64,000 nt of DNA from Geotrypetes seraphini (Eukaryota > Chordata > Amphibia > Gymnophiona > Dermophiidae), in NCBI RefSeq assembly GCF_902459505.1, contig NC_047096.1:6076001-6140000 (forward strand), in the 5' to 3' direction. A program made the position numbers and the translations under genes. Under the pieces are notes generated by a model that saw only the letters and a program-made list of their open reading frames with translations, did no database searches and was not told the DNA's origin. Within the stretch, counting starts at the first letter, position 1; each line of letters opens with the position of its first letter. Of this stretch, positions 44,001 through 54,312 are shown piece after piece.

Positions 44001-47000
44001 TGGAAACATTTTTTTAATTAAACTTGAGAGTGCCTTGGCCGGTTACATGAGGAGAGCAGGATTAATGTTTTGACGCTTGAATATCCACTACATATATTGC
44101 TCAAGCCGTGTAACCGGGAAATGCTGATGGTATGAAATGGATAAAGGAAGCACAATGCGTTTTTCCTTCCTGGCACTTTTGTGATGCCTTGCTAAGGCTC
44201 TTGTTAGTTTCAGATTTGTATATTCAGTAAGGCTATGTAAGGATGTTTTCAAATTATCTAGTTGCCCCTGAGCTCAATATTGACCTTGATATAAGAAATA
44301 TAGTAGGACATTGTTTTGAGCAGCACTGACGACTATCCAGTTCTGTGTCTGACATTAGTAGTGGATATAATTTGTACACCGAGGACTGCATTTCACCTCT
44401 TGCAAAAGTTTGAAGGAATTACCCAAATCCTGCCCTATTTTTGGCTAGATAAAAATTGTTACTTCAAAAAAGTAATGAGTCAAAATTCCTCAGATTAAAA
44501 GTTCTGTATAGTGCCTATAATACTATTGTCAGCATAAGTGCTAGTGTGTGTGTGTGGGGGGGGGTTGTTTGTTTGTTTTATTTTCTTTTGCTTGACCAAC
44601 AAGAGCTAAAATAGAGAAAACCATTTTTCTCCTAAGTTCCTTCTGTTGATAATTTCAGGAAAAGGCTGCAAATGCTCAGGAAGCAAAAGACCAGGCCATT
44701 AAGAGCTTTGAACAATCCATTGAGGCAGAGAAGAAGGAGCAGTGGCGAGTGGAAGGCCGTCATTTTCTGTTTGATGCCAAGAGGGTATGTTCATTCAGTT
44801 GATGCCCTGGCAGTTGAAGGGAGGAGGCACGTGAGCATTTCAGCTTAGCCTGTTTGGTGGCTGGATTTATTCTGGTTTTTATCACATTTGGGGGGAGAGT
44901 GTGGTACAGTGGTTAAAGCCTCAGAACCCTAAGGTCCTTGTGACCCTATGTAAGTCACTTAATCCCCCAGGTACATTAGATAGATTGTAAGCACACAGGG
45001 ACAGAGAGGGAAAAATGCTTAAAAACCTGAATAAATTCACGTAAACTGCTCTGAGCTCCCCTTGGAGAATGGTGTAGAAAATTGAATAAAATATACTGGT
45101 GTAGAATGTATCTCGAGCAATCCTAAACATTTACTTATTGTGGTGGTGGTGTGTTTTTTTGTTTGTTTTGTTTGTTAATATTTTTGAGCTGATACACCAG
45201 ATTAAAATAAAAGTCGACGCATAATACAAATAATAGAACTCAGCTTCCAAATAATTAACAAAGCTGAATTGTATATGCATTGGCACTGTCTGGATAGTTT
45301 TAGACCTGCTATTGAGAATTTATTTTATTTATTTCAAACTTGCTATACAACCTTTTTAACTATGGTAGTGGATGTAGGCAATGCACAGTTTACAGCCTTA
45401 AAATAATGGAAAGGAACTACAAATGTTGATAGGCTAGAGCCAGCCATATTAAGGACACACACATACAAACTCAAAAGGGAAAAGAGATTCCAGGAAGTAC
45501 AGCAGTCAGACCCCGAGAGGACCCGCCATAGTCCCTAAAATCTTGCTCAAATAGCCATTTAACTGCAGTCTAGAAGTTTTTCAAGGAAGACTCGCTACAG
45601 AATCACCAAATGTACGAATGAGTTCCATAATGCTGGAGCTATGAAAAAGAAAGGACTGTGTCGTGTGCAGATTGGGGTGATGGTCATTGATAGACCAAAG
45701 CATCCGAAGAGGAGGATGTGGGATAGTTTAGGCCAAGGGTAGGCAATTCCAGTCCTCGAGAGCCAGAGCCAGGTCAGGTTTTCAGGATATCCACAATAAA
45801 TATGCATGAGATAGATTTGCATCTCAAGGAGACTGTACATGCAAATCCATCTCATACATATTCATTGTGGATATCCTGAAAACCTGACCTGGCTCCAGCT
45901 CTCGAGGACCGGAATTGCCTACCCCTGGTTTAGGCAATGGAGATATTCGGGTAAACCATAATGGAAAGCTCTGAATGCCAGAAAAATGATTTTAAATTTG
46001 ATTTGCTGTTCAATTGGGAGCTAAAGTAATCTTTCAGAAGTGGTGAGATATGAGTAGGCGAATAGCACAGTTCTGTATGGTTTGTTGTGTCAGTAATCCA
46101 TCTTAGAAAGAAATAGAGAAGGAATAAGTGTGTGGAAAGTATTTCTGTCGAACAGCGTCCTTGCTGTGCGTAGTTAGTGTAAAGTAAAGAAATAGGGCCT
46201 ATGCAGTGAGGAAGCTTGAGCAGACCTGAATCTATCTGGATAGCGCTCTTCCCTCACCTGGACCCTTTTTTTCTATATAATAAGCTGTTGAGCTATTTCA
46301 GTACTTAGACACTATCTGGATGGGGATGTTATGCATTAGACATTAGGTGGCCAATTCATAACTCCTTTTGACTTTCAGCCAATGAATTTTAGGAAAGTGG
46401 AACTTCTGCTTTTTGTCAGACCAGCACAATAGTTGAGATTGTCTAGTCCCCTAGCCTCCAAAGAGAGGTTGTCTGTAATCTGAAGAATCGTGTGCACAAC
46501 CTGGGGAGAACTATATTTAAAAAAGTACATGTAGCAAGCTGGAAATCCTGAATATGAGCAATATAGTTTTTAGGGGTAGTGAATTTACTTTTACCAAAAT
46601 ATTTGATTTTGCAAACTTACTTTAATACTTAGATAATGCTATAACTCCAATGACTTAACTTGGTCTGCTTCTTCCATAGTCAGTGGAGGTGTTCTACTAA
46701 CCTACCTCATGACATGTTTTTAGGCTGAGACAAGTGTTCACTCATGTAGAGTAGCAGTCTATTTGTTAATGCAGTGGGCTGAAGATTTGGGGAACCAGAC
46801 TCCATTCCCACTGCAGCTCCTGGTGACCCTCCAGTGTCCCAGGTACCTTGTGAGCCCACTAGGGACTGCATAAGATGCATCTAAGCTGCTTTGGTTGTAT
46901 CACAGAAAGGTGGTATATTAAATCTGTGACTCCTCCCTCCTTATGTCCGACCTTGGATACCACTTATAATTCTGATATGAATTATACCAGCATTTCATTT

Positions 47001-49764
47001 CTTGAGATATTACAGAGCAAGTAACAATTCTCAAGCTATATTTTTCTGTGGTTTTGTTTATTTGTTGTTGTTTTTTTTTAGAACAATATAATGATGATAC
47101 TTGAGACCAATTATCGAGAGAGGCTACTTAATGTTTACCATGAGGTAAAAAAGCGCTTGGACTATCAGATCGACTTGCAGCATTTGAAACGGCGCATGGA
47201 ACAAGATCATATGATAAATTGGGTGGAAAAGAGTGTTGTTCGGAGTATCACGCCACAGCAGGTACTGGAGAAAATGCATAAGCCACCACTTCCCTCTTGA
47301 CAGCTTATATGTCTCTGCTGTTGTGCTGTCACGATCTTGGCATTCATCTTATGTTTTCTATTGTCCACTCTGTTTCTGGGTTTTTACCCCATGTTACAAA
47401 CCTGTATCAAGTCTCTAAGCAGGGCTACTGGTTACAGCTCCTTCTGAAATCTGGCACATCTGTACATCGAGTTTGGCCAAAATGTGTTGCCATTGATTGA
47501 GACAGCTCTCACTTCTCGCCCAAAGGGGTTGTGGAATGCAGTCTCTTTTCCATCCCCAGCTGTCCCAGGTGGCAAAACCTGGAGTTTGGAAATTAAAACC
47601 CAGTATTGAGAATGGTTCAAAGAACTGCCTAAATGCCATTCTCAGTTAATGGTGGTTTCCTTAAAAAGAAATTTAACTATTGAGTTGGTTATACTGTTTT
47701 TGGTTTTCTCTTACTTCATACTAAAATGTTATTATTGGATTCGTATTCTACAACTCTTTCAGAGGTTGATTTTAAGTACTAGTGTTTCTCCATGACTGAG
47801 GCCTGCGCCCGCTATATAACAGATTTTGACTGTTAAAAGACCCGTTTAGCTCAACTATTCTGCTTAGTTGCGCTTTTCAAAGGTTCACCAATTTCCAGCT
47901 GTATGTACACTTCTGTCATATGGTGCTAGACCATCTAAATGTGTGGAAATAGAGGTGAATAAAGATGGTAAAGGGGATGGAACTCCTCTCGTATGAGGAA
48001 AAACTAAAAAAGTTAGGGCTCTTCAGCTTAGAAAAGAGACGGCTGAGGGGAGATATGATTGAAGTCTACAAAATCCTGAGTGGAGTAGAAAGGGTACAAG
48101 TGGATCGATTTTTCACTAGGGGACACTCAATGAAGTTACAGGGAAATACTTTTAAAACCAACAGGAGGAAATATTTTTCACTCGGAGAATAGCTAAGCTC
48201 TGGAACACATTGCCAGAGGTTGTGGTAAGAGCGATTAAAAAAGGTTTGGATATGTTCCTGGAGGAAAAGTCCATAGTTTGTCATTGAGAAAAACATGGGG
48301 GAAGTCACTGCTTGCCCTAGATTGGTAGCATGGAATGTTGCTACGCCTTGGACTGGCCAGGTACTAGTGACCTGATTGACTACTGTGAGAACGGGCTACT
48401 GGGCTAGATGGACCACTGGTTTGACCCAATGTTTCTCTCTTGCCCCCCCCCCCCCCCAAAAAAAATAAATAAATAAATAAATAAATAAATAAGTGGTGAG
48501 AAATTTCCTTAGTCCTACAAAAGAGCTGTTGGAATAATCAAATATCATCGAATTGTAGTTTTGTGATAATAGTGTAAAGGGAGTCAACCAAGAAGCGCAA
48601 GGGGCCTTCAGATCATGAGCAGGCAAACTTCCATTTATTGAAGGACCCGACATGGTCCGTGTTTCGGCGTATCCGTCTGCGTCAGGGGTCATAGAAACAT
48701 AGAGTATGACGGCAGAAACGGGTCGACGGCCCATCAAGTCTGCCCACTCACGAACCCTCCCTCCTTAGAGAATCTGTCTTCTAAGTATTTCTCTGGAGCG
48801 ACCCCACCTGACGGTCCCATCGTCCTTTGAAGTCGAGCGTTGTAATCGCTTCAACTACCTGACGTGTAATCCATTGAAAGAACAATGGAAAGAGAGCCAA
48901 CAATCGGTATCCAAGGTTTAGCAAGAGTGACGTTATAACCTGTGTATTAACAGCTAATGCTTCAATAGGGTAAAGCGGCAATGTGTGAAGTAGCTTCCTA
49001 GATGGGCAAGTTAATAAAGTAAAAAATAATCATCTTGTTGGCCTTTTTATCTTTCATAATATCCTACTTCCCTGTTCATTGTCAAAAAATTTGTTTTAGG
49101 ATTTTTCCTCCTTAAATTTGGTTAATTTCATATGCATCTTTTTTTTTTTTTTAATGTAATTGCATTAGACCTTTATAACATGCCCATATTAATTCAATTT
49201 GGCTGAACTCTAGATTCAACTGTTCCTTGTCTTAAAATTATGTAGAAAATATCGGGCTCCTTTTACAAAGTCCCGCTAGCGGTTTTAGCGTGTGCTTAGT
49301 GCTAGCTGCTACCGCCTTCTTTTAAGCAGGCGGTAATTTTTCGGCTAGCACATGTGCTAAAAACACTAGCGGGACTTTGTAAAAGGAGCCCTTAATTCCA
49401 TACTGAATGCAATGAAGCCCATCCAGCCCATGCTAATCTGTAGCACTGTTTTGTAAAAGGAGCCCATATTTTCAAACTTTTTTGTAACGGTATACAATGC
49501 AAAAAAAAAAAAAAGAGTCTTGAAGGTGGTTGGGGTTTGCGCCAATTCTTTCTTAGCATCGTATCTAAAGACTTATTTTGTGTGGGCAACGATCTGCAGC
49601 TAGTACATGTATGTGGCAGTGTGACAATTCTTTTGTGTTGGTGCAGTTTATATGTGGATCTCATGTGTGTTTTTGTGTTCCTTTTATCACAGGAGAAGGA
49701 GAGTATTGCCAAATGTATCTCTGACCTGAAGATGCTGGCACAAACTGCAAAGGCCAGTGTTTAA
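41008..49764 (+). CDS. ATP5PB: ATP5PB, mitochondrial ATP synthase F0 subunit b, seven exons
   Basis: Subunit b forms the peripheral stalk of F1F0-ATP synthase in the inner mitochondrial membrane, holding F1 still against the rotating ring. Exons are 41008-41035, 42332-42368, 42844-42989, 43763-43926, 44659-44784, 47082-47261 and 49693-49764, all with GT/AG sites and consistent phases. The total is 753 nt, 250 residues; human is 256. The N-terminus (MFSRAVLASAIALKKSALL) is a basic, amphipathic mitochondrial presequence. Conserved blocks are KVRYGLIPEEFFQFLYPKTG, GPYMLGTGLLLYFLSKEIYV, IYGIKKFGP, DKLNE, NYRERLLNVYHEVKKRLDYQ and DHMINWVEKSV. Two membrane spans lie at about residues 70-110, followed by the long stalk helix. 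The gene looks intact. It shares its promoter with WDR77. Confidence 0.97.
41333..41521. mobile_element. Palindromic hAT-like MITE, copy in ATP5PB intron 1
   Basis: AAGTCCCTCCTGGAGGGCCG is mirrored by CGGCCCTCCAGGAGGGACTT; inner arms CAGTCGGGTTTTCAGGATTT pair throughout. Arms nearly identical, so it appears recent. Confidence 0.85.
41571..41772. mobile_element. Palindromic hAT-like MITE, second copy
   Basis: AAGTCCCTCCTCAAGGACCC mirrors GCCCTCAAGGAGGGACTTTA. Same family, 50 bp from the previous copy, more diverged between arms. Confidence 0.8.
41797..41971. mobile_element. Palindromic MITE, GGGCTCCTTTTAC family
   Basis: GGGCTCCTTTTACTAAGTCG mirrors CCTTAGTAAAACGAGCCC. TTAG flanks both ends, a possible target duplication. 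ATP5PB intron 1. Confidence 0.75.
42332..42368 (+). CDS. ATP5PB: ATP5PB exon 2 (37 nt)
   Basis: Acceptor TTTTGTACAG; donor CCTGG|GTAAGT. It encodes IALKKSALLSP, the rest of the basic presequence. Phase fits both neighbours. Confidence 0.9.
42405..42610. mobile_element. Possible MITE (CTCCCTCTAAG ends)
   Basis: CTCCCTCTAAGGGTGTGCGC at the left and CTCAGCTTAGAAGGAACAT at the right are inverted; AAGTTCTAAAAC-type blocks repeat inside. Worn. Confidence 0.4.
42844..42989 (+). CDS. ATP5PB: ATP5PB exon 3
   Basis: Acceptor TTCTTGCCAG; donor CACAG|GTAAGT. It encodes LLHASKHFHTAQPCLAPLPP through LIPEEFFQFLYPKTGVT, aligning with human TRTFHTGQPHLVPVPPLPE and so on. The real frame differs from the longer shadow frame seen here. 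Confidence 0.95.
43275..43323 (-). ncRNA. Hammerhead-ribozyme-like motif (Penelope-type)
   Basis: On the - strand: GGACTC, CTGATGC, hairpin GGC-TCACTT-GCC, AAAAC, hairpin ACGG/CCGT, then GAGTCC. Stem I (GGACTC/GAGTCC) is perfect over 6 bp. Two core bases differ from CUGANGA...GAAA (A9 is C, G12 is A), so activity is doubtful. In ATP5PB intron 3. Confidence 0.5.
43505..43645 (+). mobile_element. CR1 3' UTR fragment
   Basis: GTGCTACATTTTGGGATTCTG, GATTGGCCACTATTAGAAGG and ATACTGGGCTAAATAGACCT are the worn CR1 3' end. Confidence 0.6.
43763..43926 (+). CDS. ATP5PB: ATP5PB exon 4, membrane spans
   Basis: Acceptor CCCTCACCTCAG; donor AATGAG|GTAAG. It encodes PYMLGTGLLLYFLSKEIYVI, then two hydrophobic stretches ending IIYGIKKFGPQVAAFADKLN. 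Confidence 0.96.
44659..44784 (+). CDS. ATP5PB: ATP5PB exon 5, stalk helix
   Basis: Acceptor GATAATTTCAG; donor AAGAGG|GTATGT. It encodes EKAANAQEAKDQAIKSFEQS then EKKEQWRVEGRHFLFDAKR, a charged helical region of 42 codons. Confidence 0.95.
44893..45095 (+). mobile_element. MIR-like SINE with L2-type tail
   Basis: TGGTACAGTGGTTAAAGCCT is a tRNA-like head, CCTATGTAAGTCACTTAATCC the MIR-type core, and TAAACTGCTCTGAGCTCCCC the LINE-matched tail. ATP5PB intron 5. Confidence 0.75.
45320..46200 (-). mobile_element. L2-like LINE, degenerate, hosting a MITE
   Basis: The forward strand begins TTTATTTATTTCAAACTTGC, the reversed LINE tail. The reverse strand further in reads worn pol (a CTGTGCTATTCGCCTACTCA segment and a TTTAAAATCATTTTTCTGGC segment). 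The palindromic element 45734-45927 is inserted in it. Confidence 0.55.
45734..45927. mobile_element. Palindromic hAT-like MITE with 8-bp target duplication
   Basis: Ends CAAGGGTAGGCAATTCC and GGAATTGCCTACCCCTG. GTTTAGGC is duplicated exactly at 45726-45733 and 45928-45935. The inner arms mirror each other along the whole 194 bp. Confidence 0.93.
46768..46930 (+). mobile_element. MIR-like SINE
   Basis: GCAGTGGGCTGAAGATTTGG, then ATTCCCACTGCAGCTCCTGG and TGCTTTGGTTGTATCACAGAA, follows the same layout as the other SINEs here. Confidence 0.65.
47082..47261 (+). CDS. ATP5PB: ATP5PB exon 6, stalk helix
   Basis: Acceptor is a T-run then TAG; donor CAGCAG|GTACTG. It encodes NNIMMILETNYRERLLNVYH through DHMINWVEKSVVRSITPQQ, 60 codons, closely matching human. 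Confidence 0.96.
47960..48440 (+). mobile_element. CR1 LINE, pol end and 3' UTR
   Basis: It encodes MVKGMELLSYEEKLKKLGLF, SLEKRRLRGDMIEVYKILSG and TRGHSMKLQGNTFKTNRRKY, then the CR1 3' end to ACTGGTTTGACCCA. An A/T microsatellite (AAATAAATAAATAAAT, 48460-48493) follows. Confidence 0.85.
48644..48690 (-). ncRNA. Hammerhead-ribozyme-like motif (Penelope-type)
   Basis: On the - strand: GACCC, CTGACGC, hairpin GACG-GATA-CGCC, GAAAC, hairpin ACA/TGT, C, GGGTC. Stem I GACCC/GGGTC is intact and the GAAA box is intact. The only core departure is A9 changed to C, the same base as in 43275-43323. In ATP5PB intron 6. Confidence 0.5.
49254..49391. mobile_element. Palindromic MITE, GGGCTCCTTTTAC family, best copy
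   Basis: GGGCTCCTTTTACAAAGTCC mirrors GGACTTTGTAAAAGGAGCCC exactly; GCTAGCGGTTTTAGCG also mirrors. A stray end piece recurs at 49451-49467. ATP5PB intron 6. Confidence 0.85.
49693..49764 (+). CDS. ATP5PB: ATP5PB exon 7 and stop
   Basis: Acceptor TTTTATCACAG. It encodes EKESIAKCISDLKMLAQTAK, then ASV and a TAA. Human ends EKETIAKCIADLKLLAKKAQAQPVM, so this protein is two residues shorter here. Confidence 0.95.
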   Translation, partial: EKESIAKCISDLKMLAQTAKASV

Positions 49765-49834
49765 CCCGGTCTCATAATACAGGTTTTAGATTTTACGAAG
49801 GTGGTTTAAACAAATCTATACTCTTTGAAATCTT

Positions 49835-49840
49835 AATAAA
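49835..49840 (+). terminator. ATP5PB poly(A) signal
   Basis: AATAAA lies 70 nt after the stop, with a GT-rich stretch (CTTGGTGGTTTTTTTC) about 20 nt further on. This implies a very short 3' UTR, usual for this gene. Confidence 0.8.
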
Positions 49841-50149
49841 ATATTTTCCCATCCAGTCTTGGTGGTTTTTTTCTGAATGTGGTTAAGTATTCTTTTGATT
49901 TGTTTTTATTACATTTTTCCATAACAGGGGAAAATAAACACCACATTTTAGCTAAAAAAATAAATTGAGTATAACACTGTACAGCAAGGCAAAACAGAAC
50001 AAGTCAGTGCAGACCACAGCATGGACGTCTGGGCTCAGAACTATAGTCTCCACCTAAGGAAAAAGAACAAGAAATTGAGAAAATCCCAAGAAGAGGTTCA
50101 TCCATTATTTATTAAAGAGAAACTAGAAGGATCTATGAAATTAAGCACT

Positions 50150-50925
50150 TATTATTAATAATTAAGTTTCATGCAACCACAAATTAACAAAACAATACAG
50201 AAATCTTTTGCAGTTATGAGAAACCTTAGACAAGTCCGAAAATTCTTTGAAAAAACACAGTTTCAGCTCCTAGTTCAATCTCTAATCCTAAGTATCCTAG
50301 ACTATTGCAACATCCTCTACCTCCCCTGCAATAATGATTAAACAACTACAGACAATTCAGAATACAGCTCTGAGACTCGTCTATTCATTGAAAAAACATG
50401 ATCACATTACTGAGGCATTCATCAATTCTCTTTGGCTTCCAATCCAGGAAAGAATACAATTTAAATTCTACTGTATACTATTTAAAACTATAAATGGAGA
50501 CAGCCCAACCTACCTAAACGACCGCCTCATCCAAACCACCTCTACCAGGCATAGAAAAACACACCCCCCATTCACTTACCCCCCAATCAAAGAAGTAAAA
50601 TGGAAAAAAATATACAACGGACTACTGGCCACTCAGGCAGCGAAGATAGACAACCAAGTCTCCAACCTATTGACAACAACCCCAGACTACAAGATGTTCA
50701 GAAAGGAAATAAAAACTATACTCTTCAAGAAATCCATTAATAAAGCTTAATACCATGATAAAGCTTAACCCCCCTCTTACCATCCCCTCCCTAACCCCAG
50801 ATCCTACTTTTCCCTCTCTTGGAAACCTCTGATCTAACGTAGTAACCCTCATCCATAACTCTATTTGTAATCCGCTTTGAACCGAAAGGTAATGGCGGAA
50901 TAGAAATATGTAATGTAATACACGC
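50150..50925 (+). mobile_element. L2-like LINE, 5'-truncated, best coding copy
   Basis: It encodes MIKQLQTIQNTALRLVYSLK, NSLWLPIQERIQFKFYCILF, TINGDSPTYLNDRLIQTTST and MFRKEIKTILFKKSI in one 138-codon frame, then AATCCGCTTTGAACCGAAAGG and a TAATGTAATAC tail. It lies between ATP5PB and the C1orf162-like gene. Confidence 0.85.
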
Positions 50926-51039
50926 AATATCAAATAATTTCAATGCGTATGGCAATAAAAAATTTGGGGAGACAAAATAAAACAATTTGTACCAGTAAAC
51001 ATACAATGTATGTACATAAATAATTAGCAATACATAAGG

Positions 51040-51145
51040 AAAGAGGGACGACTCTCCTCGCAAGTGTGTCGTGGCACACCTGAAATCTCAGGAGGCACAC
51101 TGGTGTGCCGCAGCACACAGTTTGCGATACACTGACCTAGCTAGA
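51040..51145. mobile_element. Fragment of the GTGTATCGCAAAC transposon family
   Basis: GAAATCTCAGGAGGCACACT, then CAGTTTGCGATACACTGACC, is the right end of the family at 15205 and 30450. The left part is missing. Confidence 0.5.
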
Positions 51146-51159
51146 TCCCAAGAAGTAAA

Positions 51160-51425
51160 ACAGATTACATGCTGCTTATTGTAGGAATAATAATAATGGT
51201 TTATGGACTTCTCTTTTAGGAAATTATCCAAACCTTTTTTTAAACCCTGCTAAGCTAACTGCTTTCACTACATTCTCTAATAAAGAATTCCAGAGTTTAA
51301 TTACCTATTCAGTGAAATAATATTTTCTTCAGTTTGTTTTAAATCTACTACTTAGTAGTTCCATCGCATGCCTCCTAGTCCTAGTATTTTTGGAAAGAGT
51401 AAACAAGCAATATAGAATTTAGCCC
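51160..51425 (-). mobile_element. CR1 LINE fragment
   Basis: The forward strand GGACTTCTCTTTTAGGAAAT, CTACATTCTCTAATAAAGAAT, CATGCCTCCTAGTCCTAGTA is reversed CR1 pol end and 3' UTR, quite worn. Confidence 0.7.
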
Positions 51426-51429
51426 TTAA

Positions 51430-52420
51430 TAAATATTGATATTGAAGGACCTAGCACCATTCATTCTCCATCAAAGTTTGTGTTTGGACTATCAATGATA
51501 CCCTCAAATATCCCGCACCATACTCTTAGTGCAAGCTGAGCTGTAGAGCTCTTTTGATTGATGGCATTTTGCTGAACCCTGTTTTCATCTCAGACTATTT
51601 AGCAAACACTTTCATGAAGCTTCCGCTGGCAGTGCTTGCCTCAGAAATGTTCACATCCTCATTTCTCTAGTTGCTTAAGCAGGTAGTGTCATAATTCATA
51701 ATTTAATCTGTGTGCTTAGCCAGATCTAAGACCACAAGGTCAAGCTTGCGACCTGTTTCCAGTAAAGAAAAGAAGAGGCTGAAATTGTGTTTGTCTAAAC
51801 ATAGGAAAAAGAACATTTTCAGGTAAGAGAACGTTTTCTTCTCTCACCTTTCCAAGTAAATAGGGTGAAAATCATGTAGTCTAATATTTACTATACTTTA
51901 GGAAACTACCTTGAGGAGTCCAATGTAAATTTGGCAGGTGCATTGTTCCAATATAGTGAAGTTTTTTTTTTGTTTTGTTTTTTAATGGATAGCACAATCC
52001 ATGTTATTTTATTTTATGTTCGGTTTGATTTTAGGCCCATTGTGGCCTTTTGTTTTAGGGTATTTTTGAAACAATTATTTCCCAGCTTGTACAAATTTAC
52101 TGCGTCATTTATTGCCGATTAATTTTTCAGCCATTGTACAGTAAGCATATTGACATGTTGACTCCTAAAGGCCACCTTAATTTTGTGATCTAAAATAAAT
52201 GATCACGTTCCAGAAAATTATTTTAAAAATCCTGGATAATAGCAAGCATCTAAAATGTATCCTCCCGCTTGGTCACTGATTTATTTAAGGATATAAAAAG
52301 CTGATTGTATTTGTAAAGAGACTGATGGAGCTAAAGATTTTAATTAGTCAAGATTCAATCGCCATGGTCAAACACAAAAGGACTTCAGTTGGAAATGTAG
52401 GGGAAGATCTCACATAAGAT
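51430..52420. other. Intergenic, nothing recognised
   Basis: A/T-rich single-copy-looking sequence with no open frame of note, no splice-consistent exon that matches a known protein, and no inverted ends. It may hold regulatory sequence of the C1orf162-like gene, but nothing shows it. Confidence 0.4.
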
Positions 52421-52429
52421 CTGTGACAG

Positions 52430-52830
52430 TACAGAAGAATGTAGGGAGAGAGGAGAAATGATTGAGACTTTTAAATATATCACCGGTCGCATCGAGGTGG
52501 AAGATGATATCTTTCTTTCTCAAAGGACCCTCGGCCACAACTTAGGGGCAGGAGATTTCATGGCGACACCAGGAAGTATTTCTTCACTGAAAGAGTGGTT
52601 GCTCATTGGAATGAACTTCTGGTGCAGGTAATTGAGGCCAGCGGCGTTCCTAATTTTAAGAGTAGATGGGCTGCCCATGTGGGATCTCTAAGAGGGCAGG
52701 GTTAAGGGGATGGGTCATTAGGGGAGGGATCTCTAGGAGGGTAGAATTAGGGGGGTGGGTCAGTAGAGTGGGCAGACTTTGATGGGCTATGGCCCTTTTC
52801 TGCCGAAATTTTCTATGTTTACAGTAGGTG
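52430..52830 (+). mobile_element. CR1 LINE fragment, worn
   Basis: GGAGAAATGATTGAGACTTTT, CAGGAAGTATTTCTTCACTG, TGGGATCTCTAAGAGGGCAG and GGGCAGACTTTGATGGGCTA are the CR1 pol end and 3' UTR. Confidence 0.75.
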
Positions 52831-53084
52831 ATACAAATGGCCAGACTGGGTGGATTGAATACTCCTTTTCTGCTGATGGTTTTATAATTCTTTCATGCTT
52901 TTCAGACTTAGGGATTTTGTAAGTGATTACTCTAGGCGTAGAGAGAATTCCAATACCAACTACTTCTGATTATTCCTTGGTGTTGTCCTGTTTCTAGTTA
53001 AAAGGATTTTTTCAGCATTGGAGTAGCCCAGACAGAAAGAACATAGTTACGCCTCTTTTCAAAAGGTGTCTTGTGTGTATGTTA

Positions 53085-53380
53085 CAAGTTTCAAGTTTTC
53101 TTAAAATTTGATTGAACGCATATCAGTATTTCTAAGCGATTTACAAGTAAAATAAAATATCACATGTACAAAACAGATCAAAAATCACTAACCGAAACAA
53201 AAGGAAAGAGGGAGGAACCACACTTCATAATGTGGGCCTAAGTTTAAAAAAATCGTAAGAACGACTTATTAGTCTCCAAAAGCGTCTCTGAAGAGAAAAC
53301 TCTTCAGTGAGCTTTTAAATCTTTCTAATGAGGATTCCTCTCCAAAGTAGATAGATAGTAAGTTCCAGATTTGAGAGGAC
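53085..53380 (-). mobile_element. L2-like LINE 3' fragment
   Basis: The forward strand opens CAAGTTTTCTTAAAATTTGAT and runs through AAATCTTTCTAATGAGGATTC, a reversed LINE end in worn state. A T/C-rich simple stretch (53390-53750) follows. Confidence 0.5.
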
Positions 53381-53839
53381 CTTCTTATCCATTCACTGTT
53401 TTTCTCTCTTCACCTTCTGCCCTGCATCCATCTTTGGCATTAACTTTTAACATTCAACTTTTTCCACTTCTCAAAATCAACTTTTCCTACCTTCCCTTCC
53501 TATCTCTCCTCTCCCATGGTCTGGCATCTCTCCTTCCCTCCCTGTTTCCATGGTCCGATATCTCTCTTATTCCCTCCCTCTCTCTTTCCTTTCCCCCCTT
53601 CCCACAGTCTGCCATCTCTCTTCTCTCCAACACCTCTCAACCCACCTTCCCGCCCCCCTCCAACTCATAGCCAAGGTTCTCTCCCCTCTCTAGGCCTCAA
53701 ACTTTTATTCTCCCTCCCAACCCCTCAATTACTCCCCCCCCCCCAGGCCTACTAAGGTACCTGGTGGTCTAACGGGAGTCTTTGAGGCAGGAGCACAGCC
53801 CTCTCACTCCTGCCTCTTCACGGCTGCCTTCTAGAATGG

Positions 53840-53946
53840 AGGAGGATTAAGTGACTTGCCCAGGGTCAAAAGGAGCAGCGTGGATTTGAACTCACAACCT
53901 CAGGGAGCTGAGGCTATTAGCTTTAACCACTGCACCACACTCATTT
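53840..53946 (-). mobile_element. MIR-like tRNA-derived SINE
   Basis: The reverse strand reads GTGGTGCAGTGGTTAAAGCT, then GGTTGTGAGTTCAAATCCAC and CCCTGGGCAAGTCACTTAAT: tRNA-like A and B boxes and MIR-type core. Confidence 0.8.
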
Positions 53947-54077
53947 AGCAAGATTAACAAAAAATAAAAATTTGTAAAAAGATTTATAAACATATTTTTT
54001 CTGTAAGATATTGTAATTGAAGTGGGCAAAGGGTCTCTGCTGAAGATTTAAAGATTGATTACTACCCTTTTTGCTAT

Positions 54078-54312
54078 AATGTACTTAAAAACGCAAAGAA
54101 TAGCAACATTCAATGCTACCAATCCCAAGACAAGCAGTGGTTTCCCTGATGTCTGTCTCAATAACAGACTATGGACTTTTCCTCCAGGAACTTGCCCAAA
54201 CCTTTTTTTTTTTTTTTTTAAACCACAGCTATGCTAACTGCTGTTACCACATTCTCTGGCAATGAGTGACAGAGCTTAACTATTCATTGTGTGTAAAAAA
54301 TATTTTTTCCTG
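54078..54312 (-). mobile_element. CR1 3' UTR and pol end
   Basis: GAATAGCAACATTCAATGCT, CAATAACAGACTATGGACTTT and CACATTCTCTGGCAATGAGT are the reversed CR1 3' part. It is followed by a worn GGGCTCC-family MITE (54490-54602). Confidence 0.75.
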
